From Actinomycetes bacterium (GTDB lineage Bacteria; Actinomycetota; Actinomycetes; Actinomycetales; Dermatophilaceae): a stretch of DNA of 64,000 nt. Positions 56,769 through 64,000 of the stretch are shown in pieces (positions within the stretch are counted from its first letter, which is position 1; every line of letters starts with the position of its first letter). Location: contig JAKPEG010000117.1 in the NCBI GenBank assembly GCA_029552065.1, forward strand, positions 1-64,000, written 5' to 3'. The notes below the pieces were generated by a model. It was not told where the DNA came from, searched no databases, and saw only the letters and a list, made by a program, of their open reading frames with translations. The position numbers and the translations under genes are program-made.

Positions 56769-57506
56769 TCAGGCAGATCGGGCGGGATCCTGGACGAAGT
56801 CCTCGACGCCGAACAGGTGCACCTGCATCTGTGCCCTGGCCCGGTCCGGGTCGTGGGCCCGCATCGCGGCAAGGATCGCGCGGTGTTCTCGGATGCCCAC
56901 CATCCCGGACTCGGGCTCGACCTCGAGGCGCCAGCGGCGCATCCGCCAGGTTTGGCCCGCGAGGACGTCGAGGAGGGCGACACAGACCGAGTTTCCCGAG
57001 GACCGGGCCACGATCCGGTGAAAGTCCCGGTCGAGCTCGAGGAGGGCGGACAACTGTTCCGTTCCTCCCTCCGAGGCGTTGAGGATCTGCTCAGCGGCGG
57101 TGATGGTGAGCTCGGCCTCGTGCAGCTGCTCGGGGGTGATCCGCAGTGCGGCCGTGGCCGCCGCCTCGCATTCGAGGACGCGGCGGACGGCCAGGAAATC
57201 CAGAGCGTCGTGGAGATCGAGATCGGCGATGAAGGCCATCGGCGCGAAGAGGCGGCGCAGGTCGAGATCCGTGACGAACGTGCCGGAACCCTGACGGGCC
57301 TCGAGCACCCCCATGCTGATGAGCGCCCGAACCCCCTCGCGCAGGGACCCCCGCGAGATCCCCAGCTGCGCTGCGAGGTCGGCCTCGACCGGCAGTCGGT
57401 CACCCGCCCGCAGTCGGCCGTCCAGCACCATCTTGCGGATCTCTTCGACGACGGCGTCGGTCCGCGTCACCTTGCCCACACCTTCCGCGGCGATCCGGTG
57501 CCCCAT
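56769..57506 (-). CDS. GntR/FadR-family regulator (FCD domain)
   Basis: This 245-residue regulator has a winged HTH (LPVEADLAAQLGISRGSLREGVRALISMGVL near residue 40) and an FCD domain with metal-binding Asp/His in LELDRDFHRIVARSSGN near 155, REHRAILAAM near 205 and QVHLFGVEDF near 227. It is the last gene of the sugar ABC operon, 6 bases after permease 2, so it is likely its local regulator. It differs strongly from the GntR at 53405, which suggests two inducers or a paired control of uptake and hydrolysis. Confidence 0.88.
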   Translation of the reverse strand: MGHRIAAEGVGKVTRTDAVVEEIRKMVLDGRLRAGDRLPVEADLAAQLGISRGSLREGVRALISMGVLEARQGSGTFVTDLDLRRLFAPMAFIADLDLHDALDFLAVRRVLECEAAATAALRITPEQLHEAELTITAAEQILNASEGGTEQLSALLELDRDFHRIVARSSGNSVCVALLDVLAGQTWRMRRWRLEVEPESGMVGIREHRAILAAMRAHDPDRARAQMQVHLFGVEDFVQDPARSA

Positions 57507-57512
57507 TCCCGG

Positions 57513-58358
57513 CTAGTCCTTCGTTCCACCGGCGGTCACCCCTTTGGCGATCCAGCGCAGACCGACGGTGACGAGCAGGACGGCCGGGAGCGCGAGCAGC
57601 ACCAGCGCAGCGTAGTACTGCGACTGCTGTTGGGGGGTGGCACCGAAGGCGCCGGTAATGAGGCTCACCGCCTGGGCGGATGTCGCCTTCTCGGGGCTGC
57701 GCAGCACGAGGCTGGGGAACAGGTAGTCCTGGAAGGACCACATGATGCTGAGGATGCCTAGGTTCATCAGGGGCGTCCGGATCTGGGGCAGGAAGATGTA
57801 CCGGAACGTCTGGAACACCGAGGCTCGGTCGAGGACCGCGGCCTCGAACATCGTGCCGGGCAGCCCGTCGGCGAAGTTCTTGATGAGCAGCACCCCGAAC
57901 GGCAGCGTGAGGGTCGCCTCGGGGAAGGCCACGGCGGCATACGAATCGAACATCCCCAGCCGACCGGTGATGTAGTAGACGGGGACGAGCAGAGCGGTGG
58001 CGGGGACCGCGAGGAAGACGAGCGCCGCGGTGTAGGCGACGTCCCGGCCGCGCCAGCGCAACCGAGAGAAGGCGTACCCCGACAGCGCGGAACAGACGAC
58101 GACCACCCCGGCATGGATGGCGGCGACGACGGCGCTGTTGACGAAGGTCCGCGGCAGCCACACCCCGGAGATCGGCGCAGTGAGCAGACTCGCGTAGTTG
58201 TCGAAGCCCCCGAAGGCGATGGAAGCACGCACCGCGGTGTAGAGCGGGAACAGCCACCACAGCGCCAGCGCGATGAGGATGATCTGCATGAAGAGCCGGT
58301 CGCGTGGGCGCGAGCCAAGCAATGCCATGGGGCTGCGTTCCGCCCGGGCGGCACTCAT
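57513..58358 (-). CDS. sugar ABC importer permease (MalG type)
   Basis: This 281-residue permease has six hydrophobic helices and the inner-membrane coupling motif in MFEAAVLDRASVFQTFRYIFLPQIRTPL near residue 185. ATG 58358 overlaps the MalF-type permease stop (ATGA). It pairs with that permease; the ATPase is not encoded here and may be a shared MsiK-like protein elsewhere. Substrate is presumably the oligosaccharide released to GH95. Confidence 0.9.
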   Translation of the reverse strand: MSAARAERSPMALLGSRPRDRLFMQIILIALALWWLFPLYTAVRASIAFGGFDNYASLLTAPISGVWLPRTFVNSAVVAAIHAGVVVVCSALSGYAFSRLRWRGRDVAYTAALVFLAVPATALLVPVYYITGRLGMFDSYAAVAFPEATLTLPFGVLLIKNFADGLPGTMFEAAVLDRASVFQTFRYIFLPQIRTPLMNLGILSIMWSFQDYLFPSLVLRSPEKATSAQAVSLITGAFGATPQQQSQYYAALVLLALPAVLLVTVGLRWIAKGVTAGGTKD

Positions 58359-59287
58359 CGCTCGCTCCTTCGTTGCACGACGATCTGGATGACGGAGATG
58401 ACCAACGCGATGAGCAGGGTGATCACGGCGGTGGCCGAGGTGTAGCCGATGACCGGCCCGGCCGCGACGGTCTTGCCGTAGAGGTAGGTGCCGGTGATCG
58501 CGGTCGCGCCCGAGGGTCCTCCGCCGGTGGAGAACCACACGACGTCGAAGGCCCGGAAGCTCGAGAGCAGCACTGCGAGGATCACCGTGCGGTGCGTCGT
58601 CTTGAGCAGGGGGAAGAGCATGGTCCGGAAGATTCGCCAGGGGCCGGCGCCGTCCATGATCGCGGACTCGATGACCGACAGGTCGATCGCCTCGACGTCC
58701 GCGTGGTAGTACATGATCGGCAGCCCCACGAGGTAGACCAGCAGGACGCAGACGGCAGCGTATGCCGTGGGCGCCTGACCCAGCCAGTCCTGCCGTAGCG
58801 ACCCGAGGCCCACGGCGCTGAGCGTCTCGTTGAGGGCGCCGTACTGGGTGCCGAGCATCCGGCCGAAGACCGTGGCGAACAGGGCCAGGGGCAGCAGTGA
58901 GGGCAGCAGGAAGATCACGTAGAGCGTGCGCTTGAGGCGAACCCCGACGGCCAGCAGCATCGCGACGATGAAGCCGACCGTGAGCGAGGCGAGAATCGAG
59001 AAGCCCGCGAAGACCAGGTTGTTCAGCAGGGCGCGCATGAACAGCGGGTCCGTGAGCGTGAGGACGTAGTTGTTCCAGCCGACGTCGATGGCGTCGACGA
59101 AGGACAGCGAGACCTGCTTGGTGGACGTTCCGGCGAGGAACCAGAAGCCGTAACCGAAGTACGTCCCATAGAACAGCAGCAGGGGGACGAGGAAGACCAA
59201 GGCGATGAGGCCCTGGCCTCGGCGGCGGGGACGGGCCTGCGGCGGCCGCTGAACAGCGGCCGCCGCAGGCTGAGGGTGCTGGCTCAA
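58355..59287 (-). CDS. sugar ABC importer permease (MalF type)
   Basis: This 310-residue permease has six helices after a polar Gln/Pro/Arg-rich N-terminus and the coupling motif VIESAIMDGAGPWRIFRTMLFPLL near residue 205. The only sensible start is TTG 59287, 7 bases after the binding-protein stop and without a visible Shine-Dalgarno sequence. A perfect 15-bp hairpin lies in codons 7-17. Poor initiation plus this hairpin would keep permease levels below those of the binding protein. Confidence 0.88.
   Translation of the reverse strand: MSQHPQPAAAAVQRPPQARPRRRGQGLIALVFLVPLLLFYGTYFGYGFWFLAGTSTKQVSLSFVDAIDVGWNNYVLTLTDPLFMRALLNNLVFAGFSILASLTVGFIVAMLLAVGVRLKRTLYVIFLLPSLLPLALFATVFGRMLGTQYGALNETLSAVGLGSLRQDWLGQAPTAYAAVCVLLVYLVGLPIMYYHADVEAIDLSVIESAIMDGAGPWRIFRTMLFPLLKTTHRTVILAVLLSSFRAFDVVWFSTGGGPSGATAITGTYLYGKTVAAGPVIGYTSATAVITLLIALVISVIQIVVQRRSER
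59237..59268. terminator. 15-bp hairpin in 5' coding region of MalF-type permease gene
   Basis: CTGCGGCGGCCGCTG and CAGCGGCCGCCGCAG pair perfectly around two bases. It lies 27-58 bases past the binding-protein stop (minus strand). It may partially terminate or protect the upstream mRNA end. Confidence 0.65.
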
Positions 59288-59294
59288 GTGCGGA

Positions 59295-60665
59295 TCACTT
59301 GGTCAGCGTGTTGTGCGGGTACCGTCCGGACGTCCACTCCTGCTGGAGGTACTTCGCCGCCTCCTCGGGGGTCTGCTCGCCGCGGAGCACCTTGAGGAAG
59401 GTCGGCCCGGAGACGTTGGCGAGGAAGTCCTGCTGGTCGTCGCGGATGGAGCTGGCCTTGGCCGAGACTTCGCCCATCGCCTTGAACCCCTGCTGGGCGG
59501 TCGGGGTGGCCAGGACGGCACCCGAGGGCGTCCAGCCGACCTTGGAGTCGGGGTTGTACTGCAGCGAGGCATTCCACTGGTCGACCCCGGCACCGTAGAC
59601 CATGTAGCTGATGAACTTGGCCGCCTCGGCGACGTGGGTGGAGGACTTGGGGATGCCCAGGCCACCCTCAGCGAGGGCGCGCACCGAGGGGCTCCCACCC
59701 TGCGAGGACAGCGGCGCCGGCACGGCCCCGTAGTCCTTGGCGGTCATCTTGTTGGTTGCCTGGTAGGAGGGCGTCATGACCGACCCGGCCCAGGAGCCGT
59801 TGAAGTAGAAGGCCGCCTTGCCCGAGTTGAAGAGGGCACTGGCGTCGTCGTACTTCAGGCTGAGCACGGAGGTGTCCATGGCTCCGGAGCCGATGAGCTC
59901 CTTGAAGGCCTTGAGGCCGTTGACCACTTCCGGGCTGTCCCACGATGCGGTCCCGTTGATGATCGACTGCGAGAGTCCGGGGGACTTCTGCTCGGCGAAG
60001 CCGAAGTACATCTCCTCCTGCCACCAGCCGTCGCCGGCCATGGCGACGGGGGTGGTCACCTCGGGCTGGGTCGCCTTGATCTTCGCGACCTGCTCGGCCA
60101 GTTCCTTGATCGTCGTGGGCGGCGCCGTGATCCCGGCCTTGGCGAGGATCTCGTTGTTGTAGAAGAGGAACGGGCTGGACACGGCGCCCATCGGCAGACC
60201 GTAGAGCTTGCCGTCGCCGGCCATGAGCTTGGTCTGGTCGAGCATCGAGGAGACCACCGAGGTCTTGTAGTCGCCGTCGAGCTTGTCGGCATACTCGTCG
60301 ACCGGGCGCAGCTGGTCCTTGACGTTCTTCGTCATGGCCGAGACCTGGAAGCCGACGACGTCGAGCGCTTCGCCGCCCTGCAGCTGCAGCGGCAGCTGCT
60401 TCTGGAAGTCCTGGGACTTGAGGATGCGCAGGTTGATCTTGATGTTGGGGTTGGCCTTCTGGAAGGCGTCGATGGCCGGCTGCAGGGTGGCCCCGTCCGG
60501 GAACCACGTCTCGTAGTTCAGGGTCACGGGGCCGTTGCTCGAGGCTGCCTGGGAGGCTGCCGTGGCACCGCCGACGCCTCCGGAGTTCCCGCAGGCCGTC
60601 AGGGCGAGGGATCCCGCTACCAAGGTCGCGCCGAGCAGGGCGACGCGACGTCGTGGTTCGCGCAT
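59295..60665 (-). CDS. sugar ABC importer substrate-binding lipoprotein
   Basis: This 456-residue solute-binding protein of the family 1 (MalE-like) type has an Arg-rich signal peptide ending in lipobox LALTACGNS (Cys about residue 26), a disordered Ser/Gly/Ala linker, and the mature fold with VTLNYETWFPDGATLQPAIDAF near 47 and FYFNGSWAGSV near 280. It is anchored outside the membrane and delivers an oligosaccharide to the two permeases. The ATG at 60665 follows AAAGG by 9 bases. It is first in a four-gene operon ending with a GntR gene. Confidence 0.92.
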   Translation of the reverse strand: MREPRRRVALLGATLVAGSLALTACGNSGGVGGATAASQAASSNGPVTLNYETWFPDGATLQPAIDAFQKANPNIKINLRILKSQDFQKQLPLQLQGGEALDVVGFQVSAMTKNVKDQLRPVDEYADKLDGDYKTSVVSSMLDQTKLMAGDGKLYGLPMGAVSSPFLFYNNEILAKAGITAPPTTIKELAEQVAKIKATQPEVTTPVAMAGDGWWQEEMYFGFAEQKSPGLSQSIINGTASWDSPEVVNGLKAFKELIGSGAMDTSVLSLKYDDASALFNSGKAAFYFNGSWAGSVMTPSYQATNKMTAKDYGAVPAPLSSQGGSPSVRALAEGGLGIPKSSTHVAEAAKFISYMVYGAGVDQWNASLQYNPDSKVGWTPSGAVLATPTAQQGFKAMGEVSAKASSIRDDQQDFLANVSGPTFLKVLRGEQTPEEAAKYLQQEWTSGRYPHNTLTK

Positions 60666-61022
60666 GAACTTCAACCTTTCGTCAGACGACCTCGCCAGGG
60701 GAGCGGATCGCAGGGTCCATGGTGGAGGCGAAGCGGCGAAAGATCCAGTCAATCATCAGACGTTGTTACCGTTTCGTGATGCATCTGAGCGTGGATCGCC
60801 CGTGAAACCGCTCCAGTTCCGCTCGAAGCGAGTCGAAACACCTGATCAATGTTGGATCGGCACCCAGTGGTAGGCCGGTGGACGAGCGCGTGCGGCAGGC
60901 CGCACAACGCCCGGTATGCCGCCCGCGCGGCGCGGCGAACGCGCTCGGCCAGGGCCGAGGGAGAGCGGCTGCCGGAAGGTCGGCGCCGTGCTGGAGACCG
61001 TGCGGTTTGCTGACGCTGCCGG
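60666..61022. other. 357-base intergenic region upstream of sugar ABC operon
   Basis: I see no gene here. The half facing the ABC operon is less GC-rich and contains CGTTGTTACCGTTTCG (from 60761), a possible half of a LacI-type site, and GATCAATGTTGGATC near 60844; neither is a firm operator. No convincing -10/-35 pair is visible. The other half holds hairpins GTGCGG-CAGG-CCGCAC (60890-60905) and CTCGGCC-AG-GGCCGAG (60944-60959), which may terminate the DUF3039 transcript. Confidence 0.5.
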
Positions 61023-61343
61023 TCAGTCGTCCTCGGGCAGCCACCCGGCGTTGTCGTCCTCGAAGATCGCCTTGCACGTCGGGCAGACGGGGAAGCGCTG
61101 CGGATCGCGGCTGGGCACCCAGACCTTGCCGCAGAGTGCGACGACCGGCGTGCCCATGACCATCGCCTCGGTGATCTTGTCCTTGCGGGCGTAGTGGCTG
61201 AACCGCTCGTGGTCGCCGGGCTCCTGCACCTGTGGCTCGACGGCCGGCGCCTCCCGCTCGAGGACGCTGGTCCTCGTGCCCGGCTCGGAGGGCATCGGCT
61301 GGGGCTCGAACGGGTCGGGCGGCATCGAGGAGGCGCGCGGCAT
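61023..61343 (-). CDS. DUF3039 protein
   Basis: This 106-residue protein has a disordered proline-rich N-terminus and the conserved C-terminal domain HERFSHYARKDKITEAMVMGTPVVALCGKVW, followed by the CPTC pair. CGKVW and CPTC Cys residues could bind zinc. The family is widespread in actinobacteria and uncharacterised. ATG 61343 has TACATT 7 bases upstream, and the start overlaps a CGGCATAC octamer. Confidence 0.88.
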   Translation of the reverse strand: MPRASSMPPDPFEPQPMPSEPGTRTSVLEREAPAVEPQVQEPGDHERFSHYARKDKITEAMVMGTPVVALCGKVWVPSRDPQRFPVCPTCKAIFEDDNAGWLPEDD

Positions 61344-61350
61344 ACGGTCG

Positions 61351-61356
61351 AATGTA
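61351..61356 (-). promoter_or_regulatory. putative leaderless -10 for DUF3039 gene
   Basis: TACATT on the minus strand is 7 bases before the ATG at 61343. Confidence 0.55.
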
Positions 61357-61358
61357 AC

Positions 61359-62591
61359 TCAGCCGAGGGTGGCCAGGGCGGCGCCGAGGTCCTCGACCAG
61401 GTCGGCGGGGTCCTCGAGGCCCACCGACAGCCGGATCGTGCCGTCGGTGATCCCCACGGCCGCGCGGGCCTCGGGGGTGAGCCGGCGGTGCGTCGTCGTC
61501 GCCGGATGGGTGACGAGGGACTTGGCGTCGCCGAGGTTGTTGGAGATGTCGACGACCGACAGCGCGTTCATCACCCGGAAGGCATCGGCCTTGGCCCCGT
61601 CGATCGCGAAGGTGACGACGGTGCCGCCGCCGAGCATCTGACGCCGGGCCAGCTCGTGCTGCGGGTGGTCGGTGCGCCACGGGTGCAGCACGCGGGTCAC
61701 CCGGGGATGTCCGGCGAGGTATGCCGCGACGGCCAGCGCGTTGTCGTGCTGGCGCTGCACGCGCAGCGACATCGTCTCCAGGCCCTTGAGCATGACCCAG
61801 GCGTTGAACGGCGAGAGCGCGGGTCCGGTGTGCCGCATGAGGTTCTTCACCGGTCCGTCGACGAACTCGGTCGGCCCGAGGATCGCACCCCCGAGCGCGC
61901 GACCCTGGCCGTCGATGTGCTTGGTCGCCGAATAGACGACGATGTCGGCCCCGTGCTCGAGCGGCTTGGAGAAGACCGGGGTCCCGAAGACGTTGTCGAC
62001 GACGACCCGTGCCCCGACCGCGTGCGCCAAGTCGGACACCGCCCGGATGTCGACGAGTTCCTGCATGGGATTGCTCGGGGTCTCGAAGAAGACTGCGGCA
62101 GTGGGACGTTCGAGCGCCGCACGCCACTGGTCGAGGTCGGAGCCGTCGACGAGGACCCGCTCGACACCCCACCGGGGGAGGATCTCGTCCACGATGACGA
62201 AACAGGAACCAAAGAGTGCCCGGGAGGCGACGATCCGGCTGCCGGCCGGGCACAGCGCCGCGAGCGCGACGAAGACGGCCGCCATCCCGGAGGCCGTGCC
62301 GAAGCAGGCGGGCGCGCCCTCGAGCAGGCGCAGCCGCTCCTCGAACATCGCCACCGTCGGATTGCCGTAGCGGCTGTAGATGAACTTGTCGATCTCGTCC
62401 TTGAAGGCGGCCTCCGCCTGCTCGGCGTTGTCGTAGACGAAGCCGGAGGTGAGGAAGAGGGCCTCGGCGGTCTCGTCGAAGCCGCTGCGGGTGAGCCCGC
62501 CGCGCACGGCCTGGGTGTCGGGGCGCCACCCGCCCGGCGTCGGGGCGCTCGGGACGGCGGGCGCCTCGTCCGGGGAAAGGCTGTCGCTCAC
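61359..62591 (-). CDS. metZ: O-succinylhomoserine sulfhydrylase
   Basis: This 410-residue PLP enzyme makes homocysteine directly from an O-acylhomoserine and sulfide. The PLP Lys is in VVYSATKHIDGQGRALGG near residue 215, whose SATKHIDGQGR form is typical of MetZ rather than cystathionine gamma-synthase. SRYGNPTV near 68 and FFETPSNPMQELVDI near 165 also fit. The GTG at 62591 overlaps the rhodanese stop (GTGA), so a sulfur-handling protein and a sulfhydrylase are cotranscribed. Other members of the Cys/Met PLP family are less likely. Confidence 0.93.
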   Translation of the reverse strand: MSDSLSPDEAPAVPSAPTPGGWRPDTQAVRGGLTRSGFDETAEALFLTSGFVYDNAEQAEAAFKDEIDKFIYSRYGNPTVAMFEERLRLLEGAPACFGTASGMAAVFVALAALCPAGSRIVASRALFGSCFVIVDEILPRWGVERVLVDGSDLDQWRAALERPTAAVFFETPSNPMQELVDIRAVSDLAHAVGARVVVDNVFGTPVFSKPLEHGADIVVYSATKHIDGQGRALGGAILGPTEFVDGPVKNLMRHTGPALSPFNAWVMLKGLETMSLRVQRQHDNALAVAAYLAGHPRVTRVLHPWRTDHPQHELARRQMLGGGTVVTFAIDGAKADAFRVMNALSVVDISNNLGDAKSLVTHPATTTHRRLTPEARAAVGITDGTIRLSVGLEDPADLVEDLGAALATLG

Positions 62592-63001
62592 GCCTGCCGC
62601 CAGGGCAGCCCGCAGGCCTTCCAGCCGCCGACGCCGCGGTGGTGGGTCGCGTCGAGCTGCCCCTCGAAGCCGTCGGTGATGTTGTATGCCGGACCGAGCC
62701 CGGCCGCCGTCGCCGCGTCGGCCGCGTGCCTGGAGCGCACGCCCGAGCGGCAGAGGAAGTAGATCGGCTGGCCCGGGGCGATCCCCGCCTCGCGTAGCTC
62801 GTCGACGAAGCCGTCGTTGAGCGCGCCCCCCGGCCAGGTCGTCCACTCGGTGAGGACGACCTGCTTGCCGGCCCGGTCGAGATCGGGCACGCCGACATAG
62901 GTCCATTCGGCCTTCGTCCGCACGTCGACGAGCACCGCCTCGGGTTCCGCCTGGACGGCGGAGAAGGCGTCGACGGGGCTCACGTCACCGGCATACGTCA
63001 T
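62588..63001 (-). CDS. rhodanese-domain protein
   Basis: This 137-residue single-domain rhodanese has the active-site loop FLCRSGVRS near residue 97 with its catalytic Cys, and the leading AEPEAVLVDVRTKAEWTYVGVPD. It probably carries persulfide sulfur. Coupling to metZ by a 4-base overlap suggests sulfide delivery to homocysteine synthesis. ATG 63001 has TACCCT 7 bases upstream; the track's earlier start adds 16 unconserved residues. Confidence 0.9.
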   Translation of the reverse strand: MTYAGDVSPVDAFSAVQAEPEAVLVDVRTKAEWTYVGVPDLDRAGKQVVLTEWTTWPGGALNDGFVDELREAGIAPGQPIYFLCRSGVRSRHAADAATAAGLGPAYNITDGFEGQLDATHHRGVGGWKACGLPWRQA

Positions 63002-63008
63002 GGGCGCA

Positions 63009-63014
63009 AGGGTA
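63009..63014 (-). promoter_or_regulatory. putative leaderless -10 for rhodanese-metZ unit
   Basis: TACCCT on the minus strand is 7 bases before the ATG at 63001. Confidence 0.5.
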
Positions 63015-63079
63015 ACGAGCGGGTGCCGCGCGTCGGCGCGCCCTTCCATTCCTCGGCCACCCCGGGGGACGATGGCGGG

Positions 63080-63649
63080 TCAGTTCATCGACGGGTCGTC
63101 GGGGAAGCTCGCCACGAGGGCCAGGCTCCCGCGCTGGCGGACGAGCACTCCGACCCACAGCTGGTCCGGCCGGTCGGTGAAGGCGTCACGCGGCTCGGCG
63201 TCGACGACGAACCAGTCGCCCCGCCGGATCTCGCCCTCGAGCTGCCCGCCGGACCACCCGGCATACCCGGCGAAGATCCGCAGCCCGGCGATCTCGGGAG
63301 CCACGAGGACGGGCGGCGCGTCGAGGTCGACCACGCCGATCCGCCGGAACAGTCGATGGATCGCCGGAGTCTCCCCGGTCTCTCCTGGCACGGTGACGAG
63401 CCCGATCGCCGAATCGGTCGCGACCGGGCCGCCCCGGAAGAGCCGTTGCGGCGCAGTAGCGACCGCCTGCCACCCCGGCAGGACCGCGTCGACGACGGCG
63501 TCGAGCGGCTGGTTGAGGACGACTCCCTGAGCCCCGTCGTCGTCGTGATGCAGCATGAGGATGACCGACCGGCGGAAGGCGTCGCCCTCCACTGCGGGGG
63601 TCGCGACGAGCAACCGCCCGGTCGTGTATGCCGTCTCCTCGCTGGGCAC
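63080..63649 (-). CDS. YqgE/AlgH family protein (DUF179)
   Basis: This is a 189-residue protein with the family opening TGRLLVATPAVEGDAFRRSVILMLHHDDDGAQGVVLNQP near residue 10 and RIFAGYAGWSGGQLEGEI near 125. The family is widespread and without a settled biochemical function. The GTG at 63649 lies 4 bases after the helicase TAG, so the two are probably cotranscribed. TAGGGC just upstream is part of that stop region and is not a good -10. Confidence 0.9.
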   Translation of the reverse strand: MPSEETAYTTGRLLVATPAVEGDAFRRSVILMLHHDDDGAQGVVLNQPLDAVVDAVLPGWQAVATAPQRLFRGGPVATDSAIGLVTVPGETGETPAIHRLFRRIGVVDLDAPPVLVAPEIAGLRIFAGYAGWSGGQLEGEIRRGDWFVVDAEPRDAFTDRPDQLWVGVLVRQRGSLALVASFPDDPSMN

Positions 63650-63653
63650 GGCC

Positions 63654-64000
63654 CTAGTCTCGCACCGCCCGGGCCGGTCGGCGCGGACCCGTGCGACGCT
63701 CCGGCGGGCCGCCGCTCCACGAGCGGCCGTGCCGCGGGCCCCGCGCGCCGCCGGGCCCGCGCCGGTGCGCGGGTTCGAGCAGGTGGCGTAGGTCCTCGTC
63801 GGACACCGGCTGCCCCGAGGGAGCGCGGGCGCCCGCGGCCAGGAGGGCGTCGCCGCCGAGCGATGCCTTCGTGAGCGGAGAATCCACCCCGGCCTCGCGC
63901 AGGAGGCGCTCGACGGTTCGACGCTGGTGGGGGAGCACGAGGGTGACGACGGTGCCCTCCTCGCCGGCCCGGGCCGTGCGCCCGGCCCGGTGGACGTAGT
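63654..64000 (-). CDS. DEAD-box RNA helicase, C-terminal part, cut by window edge
   Basis: The visible 115 residues start at the right edge inside helicase motif VI (YVHRAGRTARAG) and continue through GTVVTLVLPHQRRTVERLL to a low-complexity Arg/Gly/Pro-rich tail (about 50 residues) typical of RNA-binding tails. The stop is TAG at 63654. The rest of the helicase core lies outside the window. It is the first visible gene of a minus-strand unit with yqgE. Confidence 0.88.
   Translation of the reverse strand, partial: YVHRAGRTARAGEEGTVVTLVLPHQRRTVERLLREAGVDSPLTKASLGGDALLAAGARAPSGQPVSDEDLRHLLEPAHRRGPGGARGPRHGRSWSGGPPERRTGPRRPARAVRD

Noticed and set aside
60761-60776. LacI-type operator upstream of the sugar ABC operon
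   Set aside because: CGTTGTTACCGTTTCG matches only one half of a TTGTTACCGGTAACAA-like site, and no LacI gene is nearby; kept only as a note in the intergenic entry.

Overview
The window is about 70 percent G+C by eye and reads as one stretch of chromosome from a Gram-positive actinobacterium. Gene content and codon use suggest order Micrococcales, probably an Intrasporangiaceae-like lineage; that placement is my inference, not a computed result. Coding density is very high. Many neighbours overlap by 4 bases (ATGA or GTGA). I saw no tRNA, rRNA, CRISPR array, insertion sequence or prophage gene. Two window-wide traits stand out. The octamer GTATGCCG/CGGCATAC occurs about 70 times. At least 18 genes have a TAnnnT hexamer 4-7 bases before the start codon, which suggests leaderless transcripts.

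Layout. 1-1335: end of a MoxR/DUF4129 module (minus). 1490-4532: B12-dependent acyl-CoA mutase large subunit and an aldehyde dehydrogenase. 4539-6367: pseudouridine breakdown (psuK, psuG). 6482-7702: M20 amidohydrolase. 7816-18096: nucleoside uptake and salvage (BMP lipoprotein, DUF885 peptidase-like gene, ABC ATPase, two permeases, cdd, deoA, cupin, add). 18113-25152: RDD and SpoIIM-like membrane proteins, then a complete MoxR/DUF58/DUF4129/DUF4350 operon. 25172-34632: uridine-kinase-like protein, a short non-catalytic and a full aldehyde dehydrogenase, a ParB-like gene, deoC, two membrane proteins, phosphohexomutase and purine nucleoside phosphorylase. 34696-47968: LpdA-type flavoprotein, polytopic membrane proteins, acyl-CoA carboxylase alpha chain, aldo/keto reductase, MerR regulator, acyl-CoA dehydrogenase, carboxyltransferase and glycan-type membrane proteins. 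47980-53349: Maf, an NhaP antiporter with a zinc-finger tail, a second DUF885 protein and a quinone-oxidoreductase-like MDR protein. 53405-60665: a GH95 glycosidase and sugar ABC transporter with two GntR regulators. 61023-64000: DUF3039, metZ, rhodanese, YqgE and a partial DEAD-box helicase.

How they work together. The nucleoside genes form a coherent route: the lipoprotein and ABC proteins import nucleosides; Cdd and Add deaminate them; DeoA and the purine phosphorylase release bases and (deoxy)ribose-1-phosphate; the phosphohexomutase homologue probably makes the 5-phosphate; DeoC splits deoxyribose-5-phosphate to acetaldehyde and glyceraldehyde-3-phosphate; the adjacent aldehyde dehydrogenases may oxidise the acetaldehyde. 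PsuG and PsuK add pseudouridine. The MerR, acyl-CoA dehydrogenase and carboxylase genes look like a branched-chain acyl-CoA degradation unit under a LiuR-like regulator. The GH95 locus looks like a regulated oligosaccharide-use unit.

The most unusual signals are the dispersed octamer, a three-box palindromic array with three-helical-turn spacing between ParB-like and deoC genes, overlapping divergent promoters, hairpins built from the octamer, and a short aldehyde dehydrogenase homologue lacking catalytic residues.
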